A stretch of 64,000 bases of DNA from Roseomonas indoligenes. GTDB taxonomy: Bacteria > Pseudomonadota > Alphaproteobacteria > Acetobacterales > Acetobacteraceae. The stretch is taken from positions 58,418 to 122,417 of the forward strand of contig NZ_JAGIZA010000016.1 in NCBI RefSeq assembly GCF_017813365.1, read 5' to 3'. The position numbers and the translations under genes were made by a program. Below the pieces are notes generated by a model. The model saw only the letters and a list, made by a program, of their open reading frames with translations, did not search any database and was not told where the DNA came from. Of the stretch, positions 8,744 through 16,185 are shown piece after piece; position 1 is the first letter of the stretch, and the number at the start of each line of letters is the position of its first letter.

Positions 8744-9541
8744 ATGTTGATTATCGAAGGACTGAGCCGTCGCTTCGGCGACCGGCTCGCCGTGGACGAT
8801 ATCTGCCTGGAGGTGCCGCGCGGCAGCTTCGTGGGGGTGATCGGCCGTTCCGGCGCGGGCAAGTCCACCCTGCTGCGCATGGTGAACCGCCTGGCCGAGC
8901 CCACGGCGGGGCGCATCCTCTGGGAAGGCGCGGACATCACCGCGCTCCGTGGCCGCGCCCTGCGGGACTGGCGGGCGCGCTGCGCCATGGTGTTCCAGCA
9001 GTTCAACCTCTCCGGCCGGCTGGACGTGCTGACGAACGTGCTCGTCGGACGGCTGAACCACGTGCCGGCGCACCGGTCCCTGCTGCGGCTGTGGTCTGAC
9101 GAGGACCGGGCCATCGCCCTTTCGGCGCTCGAGCGGCTGGACATCGCCAACCTCGCCTCCCAGCGGGCGGAGCACCTCTCGGGTGGGCAGCAGCAGCGCG
9201 TGGCCATCGCCCGCACCCTGGTGCAGGAGCCCGACATCATCCTGGCGGACGAACCCATCGCCTCGCTGGATCCGCGCAACACGCGCGTGGTGATGGACGC
9301 GCTGGCGCGGATCTGCCGCGACTACGGCATCACCGTGCTCTGCAACCTCCACTCTCTCGACATCGCGCGGGGCTACTGCGACCGGCTGGTCGGCCTCTCC
9401 GCCGGGCACCTGGTCTTCGACGGGCCGCCCGACGCGCTGGACGATGCGGCGGCACGCGAACTCTACGGGCTTGAGGCCGAGGACGCGGTCGGGCCCGCGG
9501 TGCACGCCCCGCAGGCCAGCCCCTTCGCCCTTCACGCCTGA
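8744..9541 (+). CDS. phnC: Phosphonate ABC transporter ATPase PhnC
   Basis: A 265-residue ABC ATPase with Walker [10 protein letters not shown] (about residues 38-46), signature [15 protein letters not shown] and Walker [14 protein letters not shown], plus the PhnC-type features of an early [18 protein letters not shown] segment and an [11 protein letters not shown] loop. It powers import of phosphonates or phosphate esters through the inner membrane. It is the first gene of phnC-D-E-E on the plus strand, 7.7 kb from the 3' end of the C-P lyase operon on the other strand, so the two units are separately transcribed. Confidence 0.93.
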   Translation: MLIIEGLSRRFGDRLAVDDICLEVPRGSFVGVIGRSGAGKSTLLRMVNRLAEPTAGRILWEGADITALRGRALRDWRARCAMVFQQFNLSGRLDVLTNVLVGRLNHVPAHRSLLRLWSDEDRAIALSALERLDIANLASQRAEHLSGGQQQRVAIARTLVQEPDIILADEPIASLDPRNTRVVMDALARICRDYGITVLCNLHSLDIARGYCDRLVGLSAGHLVFDGPPDALDDAAARELYGLEAEDAVGPAVHAPQASPFALHA

Positions 9542-9590
9542 CGCACCGCGCCAGCCGGCACCCCGACACGCCCCTACGGAGAACAAACCG

Positions 9591-10520
9591 ATGATCCTGC
9601 AACGCCGCGCCCTGCTGGGCGCCACGGCCGCCATGCTGGCCGCCCCCTCCGTGCTCCGCGCCCAAGGAAGCACCCAGGGCGCCACCCCCTGGGCCAGCCG
9701 CTTCCCCGAGCTCGTCTTCGCCATCATCCCGTCCGAGAACGCCTCGGGCGTGACGGAGCGCTACGGCCCCTTCATCGAGTACCTGTCCAAGCGGCTCGGC
9801 ACGAAGGTCACGCTCCGCATCGCCAATGACTACGCGGCGGTGATTGAGGGCCAGCGGGCCGGCAACATCCACATCGCCTCCTACGGCCCCTCTTCCTTCG
9901 CGCGCGCGCTGATGACGGGATCGCAGATCACCGCCTTCGCGATCGAGACGAACCTGGACGGCACCAAGGGCTACTACTCCGTCTTCTACGTGAAGAAGGA
10001 CAGCCCCTATCAGCGCGTCGAGGACTTGCGCGGCAAGAACCTCGGCCTAGTGGATCCCAACTCCACCTCCGGCAACAACGTGCCGCGCTTCGCCCTGAAC
10101 AAGATGAACATCAAGCCGGACGAGTTCTTCGGCCGCGTCGTCTATACCGGCAGCCACGAGAACGCCGTGATCGCCCTCAACCAGGGCACGGTGGACATGT
10201 GCGCGAACTGGTGGAACGACGAGCAGGAGAGCAACCTGCTGCGCATGGCGCGCAAGGGCATGGTGAAGGCGGAGGACTTCCGCATCATCTTCAAGTCCGA
10301 CCAGATCGTGAACTCGCCGATGGCCTACCTGAACGCCATGCCGGACGACCTGAAGTCCGCCATCCGCACCGCGGTGCTGGAGCTGGCCACCGCCGACAAG
10401 AAGGCCTTCGACGCGATCTACGAGGGCAAGCAGGGTCCGCTGGTGGCCGTGGACAACGCCGCCTACGACCCGATCATCGAGCTGAACCGCTTCGTGGACA
10501 ATCTGCGTCGCCGCGGCTAA
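9591..10520 (+). CDS. phnD: Phosphonate ABC transporter substrate-binding protein PhnD
   Basis: A 309-residue periplasmic binding protein beginning with a signal peptide (MILQRRALLGATAAMLAAPS, cleavage near AQG). The PhnD/phosphate-phosphite family hallmarks are a VTERYGPFIEYLSKRLG segment, SYGPSSFARA, GLVDPNSTSGNNVPRF (phosphonate-contacting loop) and YTGSHENAVIALNQGTVD. The ATG at 9591 is chosen because GGAG precedes it and the signal peptide starts there. It should capture phosphonates for the PhnC/PhnE/PhnE importer. Confidence 0.93.
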   Translation: MILQRRALLGATAAMLAAPSVLRAQGSTQGATPWASRFPELVFAIIPSENASGVTERYGPFIEYLSKRLGTKVTLRIANDYAAVIEGQRAGNIHIASYGPSSFARALMTGSQITAFAIETNLDGTKGYYSVFYVKKDSPYQRVEDLRGKNLGLVDPNSTSGNNVPRFALNKMNIKPDEFFGRVVYTGSHENAVIALNQGTVDMCANWWNDEQESNLLRMARKGMVKAEDFRIIFKSDQIVNSPMAYLNAMPDDLKSAIRTAVLELATADKKAFDAIYEGKQGPLVAVDNAAYDPIIELNRFVDNLRRRG

Positions 10521-10551
10521 TGCCGGCGCGGCTCTAGATCCGCGCACCAAG

Positions 10552-11511
10552 ATGCCCGCCGCCCCGGCTTCCGGGGTGGCGGGTTTCCTTTCGGGAGCCC
10601 TTCCCCTGGCCACCACCATCGCCCGCCCCTCCGGGCACCGCCTGCCCGATGCGCGCCTGCACGAGCTGCTGGAAGGCTATCGCCGGGCCGCGCGCGGCCC
10701 GCGCCGCCGCGCCCTCATCCTTGCCGTCACCGTCGCCGCCCTCGCGCTGCTGGCCGGGCGCGTGGCGGAAGTGGACCTGCCCCGGCTCTGGGACCACATC
10801 GGCGGCTTCGTCGGCTATTTCGACCGGATCACCGCGCTGGAGGCCGGCGGCGGCCGCGTCTGGACCGACCCGGCGGAGTGGTTCTGGGGCCTGAAGAAGT
10901 GGGGCCTCCTCCTCGCCGATACCCTTCTCATCGCCTATGTCGGCACCGCGCTCGGCGCGATCGGCGGCTTCCTGCTCTCCTTCGTCGCGGCCGCCAACCT
11001 TGTGCCGAACCCCTGGATCCGTGGCACCGCGCGGCGCTTCCTCGAATTCTGCCGCACCGTGCCGGACATCGTCTTCGCCCTGATCTTCGTGATCGCCTTC
11101 GGCCTGGGGCCGGTGCCGGGCGTGCTGGCCATCGCCATCCACACCATGGGCTCGCTCGGCAAGCTCTTCTCCGAGGTGGTGGAGAACATCGACCGCAAGC
11201 CGGTGGAGGGCGCGGTCGCCGCCGGCGCCTCCTGGGTGGCGGTGGTGCGTTTCGCGGCGCTGCCCCAGGTGTTGGCGAACTTCGTCAGCTACGCGCTGCT
11301 GCGCTTCGAGATCAACGTGCGCCAGGCCTCCGTGCTCGGCTTCGTCGGCGCGGGCGGGATCGGCCAGGACCTGATCGAGGCCATCCGCAAGTTCTACTAC
11401 AACGACGTCTCCGCCATCCTGCTGCTGATCATCGCCACCGTCATGCTGATCGACTTCGGGACCGAGAAGGTGCGCCACAGCCTGATCGGCGCGATGGAGC
11501 GCGGGGCGTGA
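10552..11511 (+). CDS. phnE: Phosphonate ABC transporter permease PhnE (first copy)
   Basis: A 319-residue inner-membrane permease with about six hydrophobic segments and the binding-protein-dependent transport signature near IAIHTMGSLGKLFSEVVENI. PhnE-type motifs are EFCRTVPDIVFALIF and VGAGGIGQDLIEAIR. The only good in-frame ATG, at 10552, lies directly ahead of a strong hairpin (10555-10583). The other in-frame option is GTG at 10576 inside that hairpin. The long N-terminus before the first membrane segment agrees with the 10552 start. The stop overlaps the second permease (GTGA), so the two are probably made together as a heterodimer. Confidence 0.9.
   Translation: MPAAPASGVAGFLSGALPLATTIARPSGHRLPDARLHELLEGYRRAARGPRRRALILAVTVAALALLAGRVAEVDLPRLWDHIGGFVGYFDRITALEAGGGRVWTDPAEWFWGLKKWGLLLADTLLIAYVGTALGAIGGFLLSFVAAANLVPNPWIRGTARRFLEFCRTVPDIVFALIFVIAFGLGPVPGVLAIAIHTMGSLGKLFSEVVENIDRKPVEGAVAAGASWVAVVRFAALPQVLANFVSYALLRFEINVRQASVLGFVGAGGIGQDLIEAIRKFYYNDVSAILLLIIATVMLIDFGTEKVRHSLIGAMERGA
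10555..10590 (+). terminator. Terminator-like hairpin inside the phnE 5' end
   Basis: CCCGCCGCCCCGG (10555-10567) and CCGGGGTGGCGGG (10571-10583) pair over 13 positions (one G-U) around a CTT loop, followed by TTTCCTTTC. This has the form of an intrinsic terminator or attenuator between phnD and the permease genes. It would lower permease relative to binding-protein expression. Confidence 0.65.
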
Positions 11512-12383
11512 GCGCCGCCCAGCCCCTCAGCCTGCGCGAGGCCGCACGGGCCGACATGGCGGGCCTCGCTGCTCGCCACCCCGAGACCTTCCGCCGCGTC
11601 ACCGCCGCCCGTGCGCGCGGCGTCACGGTCATCCTCGCCGCCATCGCCCTGCTCGGCTTCGGCCTCTGGCGGCTGGACTTCTCGCCAGGCCGCATCGCCG
11701 GCGGCTTCGGCCAGCTGGTCCACTTCCTCGGCCTGATGCTGCCGCCGGATCCCGGTACATGGTCCCGCACCGTGCTGATCCTGCGGGGCCTGGCGGAAAC
11801 GCTGGCCATCGCCTTCCTCGGCACGCTGCTGGCCGCCCTGATCGCCTTTCCGCTCGGCTTCCTCGCCGCGCGCAACACCTCCGTGAACCGCCTGGTGCAG
11901 TTCCTCTCCCGCCGCGTGCTGGACAGCATCCGCGGGGTGGACGCGCTGATCTGGGCGCTGATCTGGGTCAGCGTCGTCGGACTCGGCCCCTTCGCCGGCG
12001 TGCTGGCGATCATGACCAGCGACATCGGCACCTTCGGCAAGCTCTTCTCCGAGGCGATCGAGGCCGCGGACCGCAAGGCGGTGGAGGGCGTGACCTCCGC
12101 CGGCGGCGGCAAGCTGGCGGGCATCCGCTTCGGCGTGCTGCCAGCCGTGCTGCCCGTGATGGCCGGCCACGTGCTCTACATGTTCGAGAGCAACACGCGC
12201 TCCTCCTCGATCATCGGCATCGTCGGCGCGGGCGGCATCGGGCTGATGCTGTCGGAGATGATCCGGACGCTGGAATGGGGCGTGGTAGCCTTCATCGTGC
12301 TGCTTATCCTCGTCACCGTCGCGGTCATCGACACGATCTCCGGCCGCCTGCGCGCCGCCCTGGCGGGGGTGCAGCCGCGCTGA
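11508..12383 (+). CDS. phnE: Phosphonate ABC transporter permease PhnE (second copy)
   Basis: A 291-residue permease starting at the GTG that overlaps the first phnE stop. An ATG at 11556 is possible. It shows RGLAETLAIAFLGTLLAALIAF as the first transport-domain helix, an ALIWALIWVSVVGLGPFAGVLAIM block, the EAA-loop region with FGKLFSEAIEAADRKAVEG, and VGAGGIGLMLSEMIRTL. It resembles its upstream neighbour throughout, which is the usual tandem phnE arrangement. A GC-rich hairpin follows it, closing the importer operon. Confidence 0.92.
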   Translation: MSAAQPLSLREAARADMAGLAARHPETFRRVTAARARGVTVILAAIALLGFGLWRLDFSPGRIAGGFGQLVHFLGLMLPPDPGTWSRTVLILRGLAETLAIAFLGTLLAALIAFPLGFLAARNTSVNRLVQFLSRRVLDSIRGVDALIWALIWVSVVGLGPFAGVLAIMTSDIGTFGKLFSEAIEAADRKAVEGVTSAGGGKLAGIRFGVLPAVLPVMAGHVLYMFESNTRSSSIIGIVGAGGIGLMLSEMIRTLEWGVVAFIVLLILVTVAVIDTISGRLRAALAGVQPR

Positions 12384-12389
12384 CCTCCC

Positions 12390-12416
12390 GCCCCGGCATC
12401 CGCGCCGGGGTTCTCC
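12390..12416 (+). terminator. Terminator of the phnCDEE operon
   Basis: CCCCGGC (12391-12397) and GCCGGGG (12404-12410) pair around ATCCGC and are followed by TTCTCCCCC. The hairpin lies eight bases past the second phnE stop and before an independently initiated Bug gene. Confidence 0.6.
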
Positions 12417-12484
12417 CCCGGGCGGGTTGCCGGGTTGCTCCGCATGCGGTCTAGTCCCGGCAAAACAATCCGGAGGAGACGCGC

Positions 12485-13474
12485 ATGGCACACCTGGCAC
12501 GCCGGGCCCTGCTCACGGCGGCGGCGGCGGGCGCCCTGCCGCTCCGCGCGCGGGCCCAGGGCCTGGCCGAGGGTTCCTGGCCCTCCGGCACCATCCGCAT
12601 CGTCGTCCCCTTCGCCCCGGGCGGCTCCACCGACGTGGTAGCCCGGCTGGCGGCCCCTGGGATCCAGCGCGCCCTCGGTGTCAGCGTGGTGGTGGAGAAC
12701 CGCGGCGGCGCGGCCGGCAGCACCGGCACAGATGTCGTCGCCAAGGCCCGGCCGGACGGGCAGACCTGGCTGCTGACCTTCGACAGCCACGCCGTCATGC
12801 CCGTCCTCGTCCCCCGCCTGCCCTTCGACCTGAAGGGCGACCTGGAGCCGGTGACGCTGATCGGCGGCGCGCCCTATGTCGTGGCCTGCAGGCCGGACAA
12901 GCCGTTCCGGGATCTGGCCGGGATCGTCGCCGCCGCAAAGGCCAGTCCCAGCGGCGTCACCTTCGCCACGCCGGGGAACGGCACCATCGGCCACCTCGTC
13001 ATGACCCTCCTCGGCAGCCGCGCCGGGGTGCAATTCCAGCACCTGCCCTATCGCGGCGGCGGCCCGGCCGTGAACGACGCGGTGGCGGGGCATGTGGACA
13101 TGGTGGTGGGCAGCGCTGCCCTCGTCGCGCCGCAGGTGGCGGGCGGCACGCTGCGCCCGATCGCGCAGTTCGGCCCGCAGCGCCTGCCCGCGCTGGCGCA
13201 GGTGCCCACCGCCGAGGAGTCCGGCTTCCCCGGCCTGCAGGCCGAGGCCTGGTGGGGCGTCTTCGCCCCCGCCAGGGTTCCCGCCCCGGTCGTGGCGCGC
13301 TTCCACGAGGCGCTCGTTTCCGCCTTCCGGGACGAGGCGGTGTCGAAGCAGATCACGGAGGGCCAGCAGGCCCGACTGGTGCTCGCCGGGCCGCAGGAGC
13401 TGGGCCGCTTCCTCGATGCCCAGATCGAGACCTGGAGCCGGGTGGTGCGCGAGAACGAGATCAAGGCAGACTGA
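12485..13474 (+). CDS. Bug-family (tripartite tricarboxylate transporter) solute-binding protein
   Basis: A 329-residue exported binding protein. The start at 12485 follows GGAGGAG, and an N-terminal signal segment ends near RARAQG. The Bug fold is shown by IRIVVPFAPGGSTDVVARL, VVVENRGGAAGSTGTDVV, the YRGGGPAVNDAVAGHVDM segment and a GFPGLQAEAWWGVFAP region. These proteins bind carboxylates in the periplasm. No TctA/TctB membrane genes are in the window, so it is an orphan that must use a distant permease. It heads a run with an RraA-like protein and a hydroxyacid dehydrogenase. Confidence 0.92.
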   Translation: MAHLARRALLTAAAAGALPLRARAQGLAEGSWPSGTIRIVVPFAPGGSTDVVARLAAPGIQRALGVSVVVENRGGAAGSTGTDVVAKARPDGQTWLLTFDSHAVMPVLVPRLPFDLKGDLEPVTLIGGAPYVVACRPDKPFRDLAGIVAAAKASPSGVTFATPGNGTIGHLVMTLLGSRAGVQFQHLPYRGGGPAVNDAVAGHVDMVVGSAALVAPQVAGGTLRPIAQFGPQRLPALAQVPTAEESGFPGLQAEAWWGVFAPARVPAPVVARFHEALVSAFRDEAVSKQITEGQQARLVLAGPQELGRFLDAQIETWSRVVRENEIKAD

Positions 13475-13478
13475 CGCG

Positions 13479-14156
13479 ATGACCGCACCGAGCTTCCAGC
13501 GCCTGCCGGCCGAAACCCTGGCCGGTTTCGCCGCCCTGCCCACCTCCTCCATCTCCGACGCGCTGGACCGGCTGGGCCTGCCCGGCTCCGTGGACGGGCT
13601 GCGGCCCATGTCGCCCGGCGCGCGGGTGGCGGGGCAGGCGGTGACGCTGCGCTACCTGCCCGTGGGAACCGGCGGCGGCACGGTGGGGGATTTCCTGCAC
13701 CTGGCCGATGCCGGCGACATCATTGCCATCGACAACCGGGGCCGGCTGGACTGCACGGTCTGGGGCAACATCCTGACCGAGGCGGCGAAGGCCAAGGGCA
13801 TCGCCGCCACGGTGATCGACGGCGTGAACCGCGATGTCGGGGAGAGCCGCGAATTCGGCTACCCGATCTGGTCCCGCGCCGCCCACGCCCGCACCGGCAA
13901 GGACCGCGTGGCGCTGGAGGCGGTGCTGGTGCCGATCGTCCTCGGCACCGTCCGCGTCGATCCCGGCGACCTCCTCTGCGCCGACGACAGCTGCGTCGTC
14001 GCCGTGCCCATGGCCCAGGCCGAGGCGGTGCTGGAGGTCGCGCGCGCGATCGAGGAGAAGGAGGACGCCATCCTCGCCGACATCCGCGCCGGCATCGACC
14101 TCGCCGAGGCGCGCCGCCGCCACGGCTACCATAGCCTTCAGACCCGCCGGAGCTGA
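13479..14156 (+). CDS. RraA-family protein (aldolase-like)
   Basis: A 225-residue member of the RraA / 4-hydroxy-4-methyl-2-oxoglutarate aldolase fold. SISDALDRLGLPGSVDGLRP (about 24-43) and DVGESREFGYPIWSR are recognisable. The usual G-x-LL ... R-D catalytic pair is altered: the helix reads VWGNILTEAAKAKGI and is followed by DGVNRDV, so the aspartate is kept in R-D but the metal-binding neighbourhood differs from true LigK. Related proteins act as oxaloacetate decarboxylase/aldolases or bind RNase E. Here the Bug and dehydrogenase neighbours favour carbon metabolism. It starts 2 bases after the Bug stop. Confidence 0.78.
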   Translation: MTAPSFQRLPAETLAGFAALPTSSISDALDRLGLPGSVDGLRPMSPGARVAGQAVTLRYLPVGTGGGTVGDFLHLADAGDIIAIDNRGRLDCTVWGNILTEAAKAKGIAATVIDGVNRDVGESREFGYPIWSRAAHARTGKDRVALEAVLVPIVLGTVRVDPGDLLCADDSCVVAVPMAQAEAVLEVARAIEEKEDAILADIRAGIDLAEARRRHGYHSLQTRRS

Positions 14157-14161
14157 CGCGC

Positions 14162-15133
14162 ATGCGCATTGCGATCCTCGACGACTACGCGGATGCCTTC
14201 CGCACCGCCCCCGCCTTCGCGCGCCTCTCGGCGCATGAGGTCACGGTGTTCAGCGACACGGAGAAGGACCCGGACACCCTCGTCGCCCGCCTCGCCGACA
14301 TGGAGGCACTGGTCCTCACCCAGCAGCGCAGCCGCCTGCCTGCCGCCGTGATCGAGCGCCTGCCCCGCCTGCGCTTCATCATGCAGACCGGCCGCAACAC
14401 CGCCCACCTCGCCATTGATGCCTGCACGCGCCAGGGCATCGTCGTCTCCACCGGCGGTGCCGGCGGGCCGGAGGCGACGGCGGAGCTGGCCTGGGGCCTC
14501 ATCATCGCCGCCCTTCGCCACATCCCCGAGGAGGCGCAGCGCCTGCGCGAGGGCGGCTGGCAGGCCACCGCCGGCATCGGCCTCAAGGGCAAGACCCTCG
14601 GCATCTACGCCTATGGCCGCATCGGGGCGATGGTCGCCCGCGTCGGCAGGGCCTTCGATATGCGGGTCCTCTGCTGGGGCCGCGAGGGCAGCCAGGAGCG
14701 CGCCCGCGCCGACGGCTTCGCGGTGGCGGACAGCCGCGGGGCCTTCTTCGCCGAGGCCGACGTGCTCAGCCTGCACATCCTCCTCAACGACGCGACCCGC
14801 GGCATCGTGACGGCCGGGGACCTGGCGCGCATGAAGCCCGGCGCGCTGCTGGTGAACACCTCCCGCGCGCCCATCATCGCGCCGGGCGCCCTCGTCGCGG
14901 CCCTCAAGGCCGGGCGCCCCGGCCGCGCCGCCGTGGACGTGTTCGACGATGAGCCCGTGCTCGGCGCCACCGACCCGCTCATCGGCATGCCGAACGTCCT
15001 CTGCACGCCGCATCTCGGCTACGCCACGCGGGGCGTGTTCGACGCGCTCTACGAGGTCGCGGTGGACCGCCTCCTCGCCTTCGCGGCGGGGGCGCCGACC
15101 CATGTCGCGAATCCCGAGGCGGCCAAGGGCTGA
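14162..15133 (+). CDS. D-2-hydroxyacid dehydrogenase family protein
   Basis: A 323-residue NAD-dependent oxidoreductase with the two-domain D-isomer fold. The catalytic residues appear in order: an Arg in LLVNTSRAPII, a Glu in the VFDDEPVL region and a His in CTPHLGYATRG. The dinucleotide motif reads LGIYAYGRIG, so the first glycine of G-x-G-x-x-G is alanine. It starts 5 bases after the RraA-like gene. It would interconvert a 2-hydroxy and 2-oxo acid, which fits a carboxylate-uptake operon. Cofactor binding may be affected by the substitution. Confidence 0.85.
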   Translation: MRIAILDDYADAFRTAPAFARLSAHEVTVFSDTEKDPDTLVARLADMEALVLTQQRSRLPAAVIERLPRLRFIMQTGRNTAHLAIDACTRQGIVVSTGGAGGPEATAELAWGLIIAALRHIPEEAQRLREGGWQATAGIGLKGKTLGIYAYGRIGAMVARVGRAFDMRVLCWGREGSQERARADGFAVADSRGAFFAEADVLSLHILLNDATRGIVTAGDLARMKPGALLVNTSRAPIIAPGALVAALKAGRPGRAAVDVFDDEPVLGATDPLIGMPNVLCTPHLGYATRGVFDALYEVAVDRLLAFAAGAPTHVANPEAAKG

Positions 15134-15156
15134 GCCTTCCGTCGGGCGGTAGACCG

Positions 15157-15315
15157 ATGCCAGGCCCCTGCGCCATCATCGCCGCGCCGCAGTTCGGCCG
15201 CGGGCACGGGATGCCGATGCTGGAGAAGCCCCTCGACGCGCTGGGCGCGATGGGCGCCGGGTTCCTGGCGCTTGACGAGATCCGGCCGGCGTTCCGGGCG
15301 CGCGCGGCGGCCTGA
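15157..15315 (+). pseudogene. Polysaccharide-deacetylase C-terminal remnant (52 aa)
   Basis: A short open frame whose sequence, PQFGRGHGMPMLEKPLDALG and then GFLALDEIRPAFRARAA, resembles the C-terminal end of PuuE-like polysaccharide deacetylases (pattern PQ-x-x-GRGHR-x-x-MLE ... F-x-x-L-x-E), as I recall the family. The catalytic NodB domain that should precede it is absent, and the upstream gene ends only 23 bases earlier. I read it as a deletion scar rather than a functional small protein. The match is from memory of the family pattern. Confidence 0.45.
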
Positions 15316-15379
15316 CCCGCCGCCGCACGGCAACAGGCGGGGCAGTGACCGGCCCGCCCCTCTCGAAAGGATCGCTTCG

Positions 15380-16147
15380 GTGCTTCAGGAACCTCGTTTC
15401 GCCGGCCGGGTGGCGATCGTCACCGGCTCGGCCGGCGGCATCGGCGCGGCGACAGCCGCACGGCTCGCGCAGGAGGGCGCCAAGGTCCTGGTGGCCGATC
15501 GCTCGCCGGATATCGGCGCGGTGGCGCGCGGGATCGGCGGTGTCGCGCTCGAGCTCGACCTGGCTGAGAAGGGTGCGGGGAGCAGGCTTGCCCAGGCGGC
15601 GATCCAGGCCTTCGGCCGCATCGACATCCTGGTGAACAATGCCGGCATCGGCGGCAGCAAGGCCCTGTCCGAATCGGACGACGACCTCATCGACCGTTTC
15701 GTGGACACGAATCTCAAGGCGGTGCTGCGCGTGACACGGGACTGCCTGCCGCATCTGGCCCGGCCGGGCGGGAGCATCGTCAATATCTCCTCCATCTTCG
15801 GACTGGTCGGCTACCCCGGCACCGCGGCCTATGCCGTCGCGAAGGCGGGGGTCGCCCAGCTCACGCGCCAGCTGGCCTGCGACCTCGGGCCGGAGGGTAT
15901 CCGCGTCAACGCCATCGCGCCGGGCGTCATCGAGACGCGGATGACGGCGAACTACCTGAAGGACCCGCGCTACCTCGCCAACATGACCGTCCCGACGCCC
16001 CTCCGGCGCGCGGGAAAGCCGGAGGAGATCGCCTCCGCCGTGGCCTTCCTGGCCTCGGAGGACGCGTCCTTCATCACGGGGCAGGTCCTCGTCGTCGATG
16101 GGGGCTGGCTCACGTCCCGCGCCGCGCCGGCGCAGGCCGAAGGCTGA
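15380..16147 (+). CDS. Short-chain dehydrogenase/reductase (SDR)
   Basis: A 255-residue classical SDR. The GTG at 15380 is chosen because GAAAGGA precedes it and the fold starts at once with FAGRVAIVTGSAGGIGAATA. The cofactor motif TGSAGGIG, the NNAG motif (ILVNNAGIGG), the catalytic Ser in IVNISSIFG and the YAVAKAG Tyr-Lys pair are all present. The C-terminal FITGQVLVVDGGW is standard. Acidic Asp after the second strand (VADRSPD) suggests NAD preference. It is likely co-transcribed with the following binding protein. Substrate unknown. Confidence 0.9.
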   Translation: MLQEPRFAGRVAIVTGSAGGIGAATAARLAQEGAKVLVADRSPDIGAVARGIGGVALELDLAEKGAGSRLAQAAIQAFGRIDILVNNAGIGGSKALSESDDDLIDRFVDTNLKAVLRVTRDCLPHLARPGGSIVNISSIFGLVGYPGTAAYAVAKAGVAQLTRQLACDLGPEGIRVNAIAPGVIETRMTANYLKDPRYLANMTVPTPLRRAGKPEEIASAVAFLASEDASFITGQVLVVDGGWLTSRAAPAQAEG

Positions 16148-16185
16148 GGCCGGGGCTCCATCCCTCCAACGGAAAGGCACATCCC

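Noticed and set aside
9444..9590. N-terminal extension of PhnD
   Set aside because: It overlaps phnC and lacks export features. The signal peptide starts at the ATG at 9591, which has a GGAG site.
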